Assembly (NCBI GenBank): GCA_017548985.1
Contig: JAFYYW010000007.1
Coordinates: 1-59,958 of the forward strand
Direction: 5' to 3'
DNA length: 59,958 bases
DNA from: Bacteroidales bacterium
GTDB taxonomy: Bacteria > Bacteroidota > Bacteroidia > Bacteroidales > UBA932
Shown: positions 15,579 through 24,170 of the stretch, one piece after another
Layout: each line of letters begins with the position of its first letter
Numbering within the stretch: position 1 is the first letter of the stretch
Translations under genes and position numbers: made by a program
Notes under the pieces: generated by a model
The model's input: the letters and a program-made list of their open reading frames with translations, nothing else
Databases searched by the model: none
What the model was told of the DNA's origin: nothing

Positions 15579-15965
15579 TCACTTCTTCTTCGTGTCAGTC
15601 TTCGCCTGAAAGCGTGCGACATTGACTATGAAGCGCTCGTGGGTGCCTTCGCCGATAATGCCTTCCGAGTCTTGTGCGACGACCTTGAAAGTCAACCTAC
15701 GACCGTCAATATCAATCAGTTCCGAATCACACCAGACCTTCATACCTTCGGGCGTGGCGCTGACATGGCTAACATTGACATGTGTTCCTACAGTCTCGAA
15801 ACCCTCATCAAGATAGGGCTGGACGCTCAGCCGGCAAGTCCGCTCCATGAGGGTGATCATAAGCGGAGTGGCGAACACCCGCACAGTACCGCTTCCAATG
15901 TGGCAGGCGAGAAGCTCAGGAGTGACTATCTCCTCCTGGTAGCCTTTTATTCCTGGTTCCAACAT
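15579..15965 (-). CDS. FlK-like hotdog-fold thioesterase
   Basis: This 128-aa protein resembles the fluoroacetyl-CoA thioesterase (FlK)-like single hotdog domain. It contains the GSGTVRVFATPLMITLMERTC helix and the VGTHVNVSHVSATP strand with the conserved His, so the Thr-Glu-His catalytic set of the family appears to be present. Such proteins hydrolyse small acyl-CoA esters in the cytoplasm, but the substrate here is unknown. The C-terminus is a Lys-rich tail. A hairpin lies upstream (15981-16001), separating it from the next gene on the same strand. Start ATG at 15965; no close alternative. Confidence 0.8.
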   Translation of the reverse strand: MLEPGIKGYQEEIVTPELLACHIGSGTVRVFATPLMITLMERTCRLSVQPYLDEGFETVGTHVNVSHVSATPEGMKVWCDSELIDIDGRRLTFKVVAQDSEGIIGEGTHERFIVNVARFQAKTDTKKK

Positions 15966-15980
15966 ATTATTCGTTATTAG

Positions 15981-16001
15981 ATTCTTCGCTTCGCTCAGAA
16001 T
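15981..16001. repeat. REP-like intergenic palindrome
   Basis: ATTCT at 15981-15985 pairs with AGAAT at 15997-16001, with an inner GC/GC pairing across TTC. Together they form a short stem in the 48-nt gap between two leftward genes. The wording of this palindrome (a TTCGCTTCGCT core) resembles short interspersed palindromes scattered in many genomes. Only one copy is evident in this window, so the repeat status is an inference. Confidence 0.35.
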
Positions 16002-16013
16002 GACAAGGGGGGA

Positions 16014-17219
16014 TCAGGCCAGCAGATCCTCCAATTCGGACGCCACATGGCCAGGAAGGATAATATGGTGATTCCCAATTGGTTCCTTAAGGAAATACTC
16101 AGCGGCGGAAGCAGGCAGCTTCACCACCACCTGTGTCCTGCAAAGGTCTGGCTTCGACTCATTGCGGACAAGCTCGCCTTCACACGCGAAGTGCCGGGAA
16201 AGATCTCCGGAAACCTTGAATACGGTCACCGGGCCTTCAGGAATATGTCCCCTTATCCCGACGCCGATCCCCGATTCGAAATGAGTGTCAAGGCCGTAAC
16301 CAGAGACCATGTCAAGCGGCACAGTGCAATGAGCGAAGACAATCTCACCAGTTTCCGGATTAATGCTGGAAGGATTGGCCTGGAAGCCGCTGCGGCCCGT
16401 CACTGCCCGCCCGATCATCATCGAGAGCATAGCCGGAATATCTCCCTCGCAGCCGGCGACTATCCCCTCCGAGTTCAACCTGGCAAGAGCCAGACAACCG
16501 GTGTTATGGACGGAAGTCAGAAGGTCGAAACATCTGATAGTCAGCCCGGAAAGGCCATAATCCGAGGCAATGGTATTAAGAGCTTTATATATCCTGTAGG
16601 CTCCTGGGATGGCTTCCTTGACATTTGAAGGCTGGCCGACATAGGCCTCCCCGACCGCCTCCCTGGATTCCTGGATCTCATCCTCCAACGAGGAATACTC
16701 ATCCATCAGTTCCTCCATAGGAATATATTGGAAAGATATTCCCAAACGGTCGTAGACCACATCCTTGTCCACCCCGCTCGCTATCAGCCAATCAGACGGC
16801 TTCCCGACTACTCCGAGAGTGGTGTAGGCGAGGAAGCGCCTGGAATCCTCTACCATCGCCAGTGACTCCAGCCTGGAGCGGATGTAAGAAGCGCTCCCAT
16901 GAAGGATCTCTCCACGTAGCCCCTCCTGCCGCAGATATGACAGGATCTCAATAGAAGCGGCGAGCGAATTGCTCTTCCCGGAAGTCAACAGCAAGATTGT
17001 CTGGCGACTCATCCCTTCCAGCTGAGGCAGGAGAGCTTTGAATAGTCCTTCGGTGCCTCCGGTCCTGACAAAAATCAGCGACAGGTCATATCCATAATCG
17101 GAATAATCGTCGCCTTTGAATGAATATTCTATTCCAAGGGACTCCAGGAATTCCCTTGTCGCGGCATCCACAACAGCCTTGTCATGGAGCGGAGATGTCA
17201 AAGTGTAGATAGAAACCAT
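16014..17219 (-). CDS. L-fucose/L-arabinose isomerase family protein
   Basis: The C-terminal half carries the segment typical of the fucose-isomerase family: CEGDIPAMLSMMIGRAVTG, then NPSSINPETGEIVFAHCTVPLD, with Glu, Asp and His residues in the right order to bind the metal. The N-terminal half is a Rossmann-like domain. Ketol-isomerases of this type interconvert aldoses and ketoses, but the sugar used here cannot be told. An in-frame ATG exists at 17267, but a promoter-like -7 box (17237-17244) lies between the two ATGs. The start at 17219 (MVSIYTLTSPLHDK) is therefore preferred, giving 401 aa. Confidence 0.82.
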   Translation of the reverse strand: MVSIYTLTSPLHDKAVVDAATREFLESLGIEYSFKGDDYSDYGYDLSLIFVRTGGTEGLFKALLPQLEGMSRQTILLLTSGKSNSLAASIEILSYLRQEGLRGEILHGSASYIRSRLESLAMVEDSRRFLAYTTLGVVGKPSDWLIASGVDKDVVYDRLGISFQYIPMEELMDEYSSLEDEIQESREAVGEAYVGQPSNVKEAIPGAYRIYKALNTIASDYGLSGLTIRCFDLLTSVHNTGCLALARLNSEGIVAGCEGDIPAMLSMMIGRAVTGRSGFQANPSSINPETGEIVFAHCTVPLDMVSGYGLDTHFESGIGVGIRGHIPEGPVTVFKVSGDLSRHFACEGELVRNESKPDLCRTQVVVKLPASAAEYFLKEPIGNHHIILPGHVASELEDLLA

Positions 17220-17236
17220 AGAATCAGATTTGTCAG

Positions 17237-17244
17237 TAAAGATA
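17237..17244 (-). promoter_or_regulatory. Promoter -7 box of the isomerase-like gene
   Basis: On the minus strand the sequence reads TATCTTTA, one mismatch from TAnnTTTG, 17 nt upstream of the ATG at 17219. If used, transcription would start near 17231 and the in-frame ATG at 17267 could not be the start. No convincing -33 box was found. Confidence 0.4.
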
Positions 17245-17296
17245 GTATTTATTAACTTTCGTAACAATCCGGATAATGCTTTTTAATTGATTGTAT

Positions 17297-18235
17297 ATGA
17301 AACTCTACAAACTTATCTTAACATCGGTCGCCGCCGTGGCTCTGGTCACCAGCTGTGGCACAGTCCGTCGCGCCACCACCTTGCAGGTGGGATCCTACAA
17401 CATCCGCTACGAGAACCGCGGAGATTCTCTCAGGGGTAACGGTTGGGGGCAACGCTGTCCCATAATCGCCCAGCAGATACTCTTCCACGATCTTGAGATA
17501 TTCGGCACACAGGAAGGCAAGTTCAACCAACTTGAGCAGTTGAAAGCCGCTCTCCCTGGTTATGAGTATATCGGAGCCGGAAGGGATGACGGCATACATG
17601 CCGGAGAGCATTCCGCTATCTTCTACAAAACAGACGTGTTCGACCTTCTGGACCATGGCGATTTCTGGCTTTCCCCGACTCCGGACGTGCCTAGCAAAGG
17701 TTGGGACGCGGCTTTGAACAGGGTCTGCACCTGGGGTCGCTTCAGGGTCAAGGAGACCAAGCAGGAGCTATATTACCTCAGTCTCCACATGGACCATATC
17801 GGAGTACAGGCCAGACAGGAGAGCGCTAAACTTGTGGTTCAGAAGATCCGTGAAATCTGCGGAGACAAACCGGTTGTCCTTACCGGAGACTTCAATGTGG
17901 ACCAGACCAATCCGATCTACTTGACATTCGTGAACAGCGGGATCCTCGCCGACAGCTATGAGGTCTGCGAGATCCGTTACGCACTCGACGGAACGGCCAA
18001 TGGCTTTGACCCTAACAGTTTCACCACCAGCAGGATAGATCACGTGTTCGTCTCCCCGGAAACAAGGGTGATCCGTTACGGGGTCCTGACCGACACGTAC
18101 CGCACGATGACCCCGGAGGCCCAGAAATATGAGAACGGAAACTTCCCGAAAGAGATTTCCTTCCAGGCATATCAGGCCCGCACTCCCTCCGACCACTTCC
18201 CTCTGAAGGTCATCCTCCAGTTACCAAAGAAATAG
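17297..18235 (+). CDS. Secreted endonuclease/exonuclease/phosphatase family lipoprotein
   Basis: MKLYKLILTSVAAVALVTSC is a lipoprotein signal with lipobox LVTSC, so the protein is anchored in the envelope. The mature part is an EEP (DNase I-like) fold: SYNIRYEN near the start, FGTQEG (catalytic Glu), LHMDHIG, LTGDFNVDQTN (Asp/Asn) and the closing TPSDHFP (Asp-His). Members cleave phosphodiesters of nucleic acids, sugars or lipids; the target is not evident. A TTG at 17291 is in frame, but ATG at 17297 gives a clean signal peptide. It is divergent from the isomerase-like gene. Confidence 0.88.
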   Translation: MKLYKLILTSVAAVALVTSCGTVRRATTLQVGSYNIRYENRGDSLRGNGWGQRCPIIAQQILFHDLEIFGTQEGKFNQLEQLKAALPGYEYIGAGRDDGIHAGEHSAIFYKTDVFDLLDHGDFWLSPTPDVPSKGWDAALNRVCTWGRFRVKETKQELYYLSLHMDHIGVQARQESAKLVVQKIREICGDKPVVLTGDFNVDQTNPIYLTFVNSGILADSYEVCEIRYALDGTANGFDPNSFTTSRIDHVFVSPETRVIRYGVLTDTYRTMTPEAQKYENGNFPKEISFQAYQARTPSDHFPLKVILQLPKK

Positions 18236-18252
18236 TATTTGAAACGTAGAGC

Positions 18253-18924
18253 ATGTACTTTTCAGAACATAACGAGAAAATCACTTTCAGCAATGAATCT
18301 GGTGGCATCCTCAAAGTGGAGGGGAAAGGAATAGTGTGCGCGGAAGACCTGGATGCCAGGCCTGGCTTATTCCAGCCGGAAAAGTACACGAAGTTGTATT
18401 TCATGAAAGGAATAACCTCGGTCTCCAAAGGTTTCATTGAGGCATTCAAATCAATGGACTGCCTGATCATTGCCCGCTCAGTGAAAAGCGTGGAAATGAC
18501 TCCCGAGCTCGAGAAGTATCTGAAAGACAACAATGTGCTTATACGGGGCGAATATAACTCACTCGCTGAGAGGCTGGCGAAAAAACTGGGGCTCCGATTC
18601 CTGCACAGCGACATCTTTTTAGGATGGACCAGTTTTGAGTCGGACGGCTACAGGGAGAGCAATAAACGAACTCTCTGTTTCAGGCTGGACGGTCCGCCCT
18701 ATATCTACAGAGAGATCTTTACCCCAGGGATATCAGCCGGTAACAACGGAGGAGCTGAACTCTCCGAGGATCTCCCCGAAGATTTCTATGTGGGATGCGA
18801 TCTCGAGGGATTCACGTACAATTTGCCCGTGAAATGCGAAGAGGCGATAATGAAGAACAAGGAACTGGAACGCTTCCTGAAAATTTCCAATCAACGGCTT
18901 AAACCCTCCAAAAAGGATTCATGA
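18253..18924 (+). CDS. Unrecognised 223-aa cytoplasmic protein
   Basis: No family recognised. The middle part (KLYFMKGITSVSKGFIEAF, then CLIIARSVKSVEMTPELEKYL) has an alternating strand/helix pattern reminiscent of a few leucine-rich-repeat units. The C-terminus is basic. There is no signal peptide. Its stop overlaps the ATG of the next gene by 4 nt (ATGA at 18921-18924), so it is co-translated with the multispanning membrane protein and may be its cytoplasmic partner. Confidence 0.7.
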   Translation: MYFSEHNEKITFSNESGGILKVEGKGIVCAEDLDARPGLFQPEKYTKLYFMKGITSVSKGFIEAFKSMDCLIIARSVKSVEMTPELEKYLKDNNVLIRGEYNSLAERLAKKLGLRFLHSDIFLGWTSFESDGYRESNKRTLCFRLDGPPYIYREIFTPGISAGNNGGAELSEDLPEDFYVGCDLEGFTYNLPVKCEEAIMKNKELERFLKISNQRLKPSKKDS

Positions 18925-20546
18925 GCAGATTCACTGAGATTTCCGTCAAGTTGTGGCAAAGCTTCGTAAGGAGCTTCAGGGAGTTCCCGCTGGAGGCGCT
19001 TCTCGGAATAACGTATTTCCTTTTATTCATTTCCGGGAACAAGATCGGATCCTCGTTGGAAGGGACCGCCCCGTTCAACATGATCTGGTGGTTCTTCCCT
19101 CACTATGTCCTGGTGTACACATTCCACAGGTTCAGCGAGGGAAAACCATTCCTGAAAGTGTTGTATATTCTTTCATGGTTCCTCTGGATTCCCCTGCTGC
19201 TTTGGTGCTCAAAAATCACCGGATGGAGTCTTGGAATAGCCTATCTCATCGCGGTGATTCTCCTTATTATAGGGAAGGAACCACTTGAGAATGAGCCTTA
19301 TGGGCGAAACATCCTGGACATCGTGACCAATGTGGCGGCAGCCTTCATTATAGGATTCCTGTCAATCGCCATAGTGGACGCCATAATCGCCTCCATCAGC
19401 TTCCTCTTTGACCTTGACCTGAAAGACAAATGGTTCTCCTACCCTTTCGCCTTCATAGTCTTTGTGGTTATCCCGCTCCTTTGCTGCTCATTTGTGACCA
19501 GGACGAGCTATAAAGAAGGTAACGGGAAGTTTCTCCAGATAGCCGTAAGCTATATTCTCTCGCCCGCCCTTATCATCTACACAGCCATCCTTTACATCTA
19601 CATCATCAGGATCATCCTCAGATGGGAACTGCCAAACGGTGGCGTGGCGTATCTTGTGGCCAGTTTCATGGCCGTGGCTCTTGTCTGCATATTGCTCCGC
19701 CTGCAAACGGGGAAAAGACACTTCGAATGGTTTTACAAGGCTTTCCCGATAATAGCTATCCCTCCTCTTATCCTGCTCTGGATCGGAGTGTTCCGCCGTG
19801 TCGGGGAATATGGCCTGACTGAAGCGAGGTTCTACCTGGTGATCTTGTCCGCCCTGCTGACTATTTTCACGGCGATGCTCGCGCGCGGCAAGACAAGGAA
19901 TTTCCAACTGATGACTCTGATCTTGGCGATAGCGGCTCTATTGTTCACCTATATTCCGGGAATAAGGGCAAAAGATTTCGGAATCAGGAGCCAAAAAGCC
20001 AGGTTGGAAAAAAACCTGCCGCTTGTTCTGGAAAATGGCAAGCTTCCGGAAAATATTGATTATGAGGCGATAGAGAATAATCCGGAACTGAAAGAAAACT
20101 GGCTGGCAGTTGATGGGGCATATAACTATCTCAAGCAGAATATGCCCCAAAAGAGATTCAAAGCGATACAAAGCGAGCTAGGCGGTTACAATTTCCAGAA
20201 GTGGAGACTCGAAGATGAGTCCACAACCGCTGTGGCGAATTGGTCTATCCAGGACATCGGAGACCCTATCGACTTGGGAGAATACAACTTGTTGATACCG
20301 CCTTCGGGATATCATTATTATGAGGATTCCACGGTCGTCATATTCTTCAAGGACAGCACCAAGACAGAAGAGCTTCTGAGATGTGGGATCCGAGAGGCTC
20401 TCGATTCTCCTGACGAGGATCCTCTTGGAAAACTCGTCTACAAAAATGAGGAATACATGGCCGTTTTCGACATGATAGATGATTTCCAACAGGCGAATTT
20501 GTCATTTTCCACAGGGAACCACACGCTCTATAAAAAGCATCAGTAA
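18921..20546 (+). CDS. DUF4153-like multispanning membrane protein
   Basis: The 541-aa protein starts with about twelve hydrophobic segments within residues 25-350. The remaining 190 residues are a soluble C-terminal domain rich in Asn, Glu and Tyr. The layout and the ITYFLLFISG start of the first helix match the DUF4153 group common in Bacteroidetes, whose function is unknown. The start ATG overlaps the previous stop. The next gene begins 2 nt after its stop with GTG, so these genes form an operon with a downstream oxidoreductase. Confidence 0.75.
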   Translation: MSRFTEISVKLWQSFVRSFREFPLEALLGITYFLLFISGNKIGSSLEGTAPFNMIWWFFPHYVLVYTFHRFSEGKPFLKVLYILSWFLWIPLLLWCSKITGWSLGIAYLIAVILLIIGKEPLENEPYGRNILDIVTNVAAAFIIGFLSIAIVDAIIASISFLFDLDLKDKWFSYPFAFIVFVVIPLLCCSFVTRTSYKEGNGKFLQIAVSYILSPALIIYTAILYIYIIRIILRWELPNGGVAYLVASFMAVALVCILLRLQTGKRHFEWFYKAFPIIAIPPLILLWIGVFRRVGEYGLTEARFYLVILSALLTIFTAMLARGKTRNFQLMTLILAIAALLFTYIPGIRAKDFGIRSQKARLEKNLPLVLENGKLPENIDYEAIENNPELKENWLAVDGAYNYLKQNMPQKRFKAIQSELGGYNFQKWRLEDESTTAVANWSIQDIGDPIDLGEYNLLIPPSGYHYYEDSTVVIFFKDSTKTEELLRCGIREALDSPDEDPLGKLVYKNEEYMAVFDMIDDFQQANLSFSTGNHTLYKKHQ

Positions 20547-20548
20547 CA

Positions 20549-21253
20549 GTGTCAATCGCCCAACATAAAGGCAACCCGTTCGGGATCAAGGTGACAGACA
20601 GCCTCTCGATGCTGGAGGCCATCAAGACCTGCGGCATAATCCCGTTTTTCGAGAACCCTGTCATGGGCTACTCAATCGAGGAGATGACCCCGTCAGGCTC
20701 ATGGTTCACCGAAGAGGATCTGGGCCCGTGGGACTGGAAGGTTGATGTGGTTCAGAGCGGGGAAATCGTCTACGGGAAGTTTCTCTGCGGAGGAAAGGCC
20801 GCTTTCGCCACCCCATACTGGTACGCCCACCTTCGCAACTGGAGGCTTTCCCAAGAAAAACACAAGCCTACTGACGAAGGACGGAAGGTGCTGAGAATGA
20901 TTGAGAAAGAGGGCTCTTGTGTCTCTCGTCAGGTCAGGGAGCTGCTAAATGTGAAGAAAAGCAAGTCAGACTCAGTGCTGGCCAGCCTCATGAACGGGAC
21001 CAGGCTGATAATCGGAGACATCCAGAGAGTTTACAAAGGGCCGAACCTTGAATACAAAGGTTGGCAAACAGCTTCCTACTGCACTCCGGAATCCCTATTT
21101 GAGCGTCCGGCAGAAGATTTCGGTCCCTGGCATATTGGCGGTAGTACCTTGAAATGCGATTGCTCTCCTGAAGAATCCTATTCAAAACTTAGGAATCACA
21201 TAAGAGGACTATTCCCGGAAGCCACTGAAAAACAATTAGATAAAATCATATAA
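20549..21253 (+). CDS. Unrecognised 234-aa protein, winged-helix-like centre
   Basis: The first half has an aromatic, loop-rich pattern (GPWDWKVDVVQSGEIVYGKF, then ATPYWYAHLRNW). A helical segment follows around residues 115-155 (VSRQVRELLNVKKSKSDSVLASL) that looks like a winged-helix DNA-binding unit. A second tryptophan-rich block (FGPWHIGG) closes the protein. I have a weak impression of similarity to AlkZ-related DNA glycosylase-like proteins but cannot support it by motif. The start is GTG at 20549, 2 nt after the preceding stop; the next in-frame ATG would remove 20 conserved-looking residues. Confidence 0.65.
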   Translation: MSIAQHKGNPFGIKVTDSLSMLEAIKTCGIIPFFENPVMGYSIEEMTPSGSWFTEEDLGPWDWKVDVVQSGEIVYGKFLCGGKAAFATPYWYAHLRNWRLSQEKHKPTDEGRKVLRMIEKEGSCVSRQVRELLNVKKSKSDSVLASLMNGTRLIIGDIQRVYKGPNLEYKGWQTASYCTPESLFERPAEDFGPWHIGGSTLKCDCSPEESYSKLRNHIRGLFPEATEKQLDKII

Positions 21254-21255
21254 TC

Positions 21256-22224
21256 ATGAATGTCGGAATCATAGGGGCAGGACATATCGCTGGAAAGATA
21301 GCGCGTACGTTGGAATGGACGGAAGGAATCAAAGCTATCGCCGTAGGATCGAGGAGTCAGGAAAAGGCAGAGGGTTTCGCCAACGAATTCAGGATTCCCA
21401 GGGCTTATGGTTCTTACAGCGCCTTGCTGGATGACCCCGATGTGGATCTTGTCTATGTCGCCACGCCCCACTCACACCATTTCGACGTCACGATGGAAGC
21501 TATCCGGAAAGGCAAGGCCTGTCTGGTGGAGAAGGCGTTCATGGCGAATGCCAAAGAAACCAGGGCCGTTCTGGATTTGGCGAAAGAGAAAGGTGTGTTC
21601 GTGGCTGAGGCGATCTGGACCCGTTATCAGCCAGCCAGGGATATTATCAACAGACTCATCTCCTATGGCAGGATCGGAAAAGTTTGCCAGATCAGCGCCA
21701 CCCTCTCCCACGGGGTGATGCATCTGCCTCGAGTCACCCGTCCCGAGCTATGCGGGGGTACACTTCTGGACATAGGGTTATATCCTCTCAACTTCGTGAG
21801 AATGGTATGTGACAATCCGATTGAGAAGATTGAGTCGCAATGTGTCCTTTCCGACGAGGGCGTGGATATCAGCGAGACCATTTCCCTGACCCTGGAAGGC
21901 GGCGTGCTCGCTGTCATCCAAAGCTCTGTCTGTTGTGAGGGATTCAACACCGCCGCTATCGCCGGCACGGAAGGGACCATCGTGATTGACAACACCAATA
22001 ATCCGCAAAGGATCAAGGTCCTCGCGAAGGGAGGCAGAATCATTGAGGAAATAGCTGTCCCTGAGAATATCTCGGGTTATGAATATGAGTTTTTCGCTTG
22101 TAGGGACGCGATAGAAAAAGGTCTCATAGAGCCGCCGCAAATGCCGCACTCCGAGACCTTGTTCCTCATGGAGCTAATGGACTCCCTACGTCACCAATGG
22201 GGCGTCCGCTATCCGATGGATTAG
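21256..22224 (+). CDS. Gfo/Idh/MocA family NAD(P)-dependent oxidoreductase
   Basis: A Rossmann start (VGIIGAGHIAGKIA) binds NAD(P). The family's EKP motif is replaced by EKAF near residue 92, followed by EAIWTRYQP as in dimeric dihydrodiol dehydrogenase-type members. The catalytic segment LLDIGLYPLN (in place of DxGxH) is also of that subtype. Such enzymes oxidise or reduce sugars and related alcohols. It begins 2 nt after the preceding gene. It converges on a gene with a 3-keto-disaccharide hydrolase domain, and the pair could act in a 3-keto-glycoside route; that link is inference. Confidence 0.88.
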   Translation: MNVGIIGAGHIAGKIARTLEWTEGIKAIAVGSRSQEKAEGFANEFRIPRAYGSYSALLDDPDVDLVYVATPHSHHFDVTMEAIRKGKACLVEKAFMANAKETRAVLDLAKEKGVFVAEAIWTRYQPARDIINRLISYGRIGKVCQISATLSHGVMHLPRVTRPELCGGTLLDIGLYPLNFVRMVCDNPIEKIESQCVLSDEGVDISETISLTLEGGVLAVIQSSVCCEGFNTAAIAGTEGTIVIDNTNNPQRIKVLAKGGRIIEEIAVPENISGYEYEFFACRDAIEKGLIEPPQMPHSETLFLMELMDSLRHQWGVRYPMD

Positions 22225-22231
22225 TAGATCA

Positions 22232-24154
22232 TTATTCAATATAGATGTTCCTGAAGGCCAGCGGGCCACCCTCGCTCTGGAGGGCGATGTAACCGGCCTT
22301 GTAAGAGAGAGTCGCCTCGTTCTCGAGGCTGCCATTGATGTAAACCATCATCTTGTCGCCCCGGCAAATGATCTCAGCCCGGTTCCACTCCCCATCCGGA
22401 AGCTCAATCTGAGCCCCGGTATGGACCCTTTTCTTCATCGGGAACTTCACGGCCGGATCATAAGGGACTTCCTTGATTCTGGCTCCGCCGAGCGAGACAA
22501 TATCTCCGGCCCTTCCAGCCATAAGCTGGCACTCATACGCTGTCGGCCATACCTTGTCACCTTCCTGTATCCTCTGGAATATTCCGCTGTTCGTGCCGCT
22601 TCCAATCCACTTCCACTCCACATGAAGCGAATAATCCCCGTACTGGCGAGCGGTCCTGAGATAGCCGTTTGGCTTGCCGGAAATGACGATGCAACCGTCC
22701 TCAACCTTGAATACAGGCTCCTCTGACTCGGACTCCGTGACCGGAACCCAGCCAGTCAGATCCTTGCCGTTGAACAGGACCGTCTTCCCGTTCTCGCCAA
22801 AGAAGTTATTGTAAATAACCGTAGGACGGGAAGCTCTTGTGCTGAGGTTAGGGAACCACATGTCAGCCGCCGTCAAACCACATTTCTTAGTCATGTCTAT
22901 GCTGTACTCAAGACGGCCGAAATCAGCGTCGACATTGTTGGTGCCATAGGTGAACTTGATCCCGCGTTTTTTCGCCTCACGGATGATATACTCATTGGGG
23001 ATCAGGTACCTGGCGCTGATCTCAAGGGCTATCCCGTTCTCCCGCATCACATCCAGGACTCTGGCCACCCTCTCAGGAGTCCACATCTGGTCGAACCTGT
23101 CGTTAAGGAAGTCCGGAAGGAAGAACGCGTTGGCGAAAATGTCCGCCGGCTCGTTGGAGAGTATCTTGACCGTCTGATCCACAATGAGATCCATATACTT
23201 CTGGTCCGACAACCCTTCCGGGAGGACCTCCTCGTTGCGGTAGATTCTGGCGATACGGCCCTTCTGATCCACGATGGTCATGGCGTCAGTGAACAGGTAA
23301 TCGAAAGTCCCGAGCGCCTCAGAGGAGAAATCAGCCGTCCATTTCCGGCCCTCTCCCTGCACTCCGCGAAGGAAAGGCATATCTTTCACCTCATCGAAAT
23401 ATTCATAAACCTCCTCGTCATTCGACAGCATCCGGCCAACTCCACCAGCTCCGGCGTTGGGGGCGACACCGTAGTTGATACCATAATTCATGCTCATCGC
23501 ATGGGCCATCTCGGCGGTCAGGCCACCTTTAAGATGGACATGCCAGTCGATCACAGGGAAATCCTCCTGCTGGAGCCGGATCGCCCTGTCGGTGGTCTCG
23601 TCAACCGGAGGAAGGGTGTCGCATGGATTGGCGGCGTCCGCGGGAAGTTTTGTCAGTTTCATATCCTTGAACCTGACCGTGCCCTTGCCTCCAACGAGGC
23701 TGACAGCGCCGTGGCCAAGCAGCATCTTCTCATATTGAGGAAGCCTCCAAGGCTGGGCAGGCTCGGTATAACAGACCACATCCACCCCTTTAATCTTCAC
23801 AGAGATGTTCTTACCCCTCACAGCGACCTCGAGAGGAGTCCACTCGCCCTCATCCTCAAGCGCCCTATAGAGGTTTCTCACATGAAGGAGGGAACCACTC
23901 TTGATTGTCCCGTCGATCGGGCCACCGTTGAGAAGGACCTGGTATCCGCTTCCGGTACCGTCGTTGTGAAAAGTGACACAGGCCGAGGAACCGGGTTCCG
24001 TCTGGAACTCACCACTCAACACGAAATTGGTGTAATCGCCCTTGAACTGGTGGCGGGTCCCTTCAGTTACGGCCAATTCCTTGCCGCCGCAGGAAATCAG
24101 GGTCAGCGCCACAGCCGCGGCAGCCAACCAGGGAATAAAACTGACTGTTCTCAT
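22232..24154 (-). CDS. Three-domain lipoprotein: LamG-like, PHP/amidohydrolase-like, 3-keto-disaccharide hydrolase (DUF1080)
   Basis: The signal peptide ends in lipobox LISCG. Residues about 30-175 form a beta-sandwich like DUF1080. Residues about 198-440 resemble a metal-dependent TIM-barrel of the PHP/amidohydrolase kind (DWHVHLKGGLTAEMAHAM). Residues about 455-640 are a clear DUF1080 domain (LFNGKDLTGW, GIFQR, YECQLM, GEWNRAEI), the family that includes 3-keto-glycoside hydrolases. The centre lacks several histidines expected of a full metal site after the HxH. It is the last gene of a leftward operon headed by an alpha-galactosidase and ends 8 nt from the convergent oxidoreductase gene. 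Confidence 0.82.
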   Translation of the reverse strand: MRTVSFIPWLAAAAVALTLISCGGKELAVTEGTRHQFKGDYTNFVLSGEFQTEPGSSACVTFHNDGTGSGYQVLLNGGPIDGTIKSGSLLHVRNLYRALEDEGEWTPLEVAVRGKNISVKIKGVDVVCYTEPAQPWRLPQYEKMLLGHGAVSLVGGKGTVRFKDMKLTKLPADAANPCDTLPPVDETTDRAIRLQQEDFPVIDWHVHLKGGLTAEMAHAMSMNYGINYGVAPNAGAGGVGRMLSNDEEVYEYFDEVKDMPFLRGVQGEGRKWTADFSSEALGTFDYLFTDAMTIVDQKGRIARIYRNEEVLPEGLSDQKYMDLIVDQTVKILSNEPADIFANAFFLPDFLNDRFDQMWTPERVARVLDVMRENGIALEISARYLIPNEYIIREAKKRGIKFTYGTNNVDADFGRLEYSIDMTKKCGLTAADMWFPNLSTRASRPTVIYNNFFGENGKTVLFNGKDLTGWVPVTESESEEPVFKVEDGCIVISGKPNGYLRTARQYGDYSLHVEWKWIGSGTNSGIFQRIQEGDKVWPTAYECQLMAGRAGDIVSLGGARIKEVPYDPAVKFPMKKRVHTGAQIELPDGEWNRAEIICRGDKMMVYINGSLENEATLSYKAGYIALQSEGGPLAFRNIYIE

Positions 24155-24170
24155 TGTCTATTTGTCTTTT

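Noticed and set aside
17297..18235. Considered as sphingomyelinase or as exonuclease III
   Set aside because: It has a lipoprotein signal and generic EEP motifs only; subfamily cannot be set by eye, and the cytoplasmic xth is at 58223-58978.
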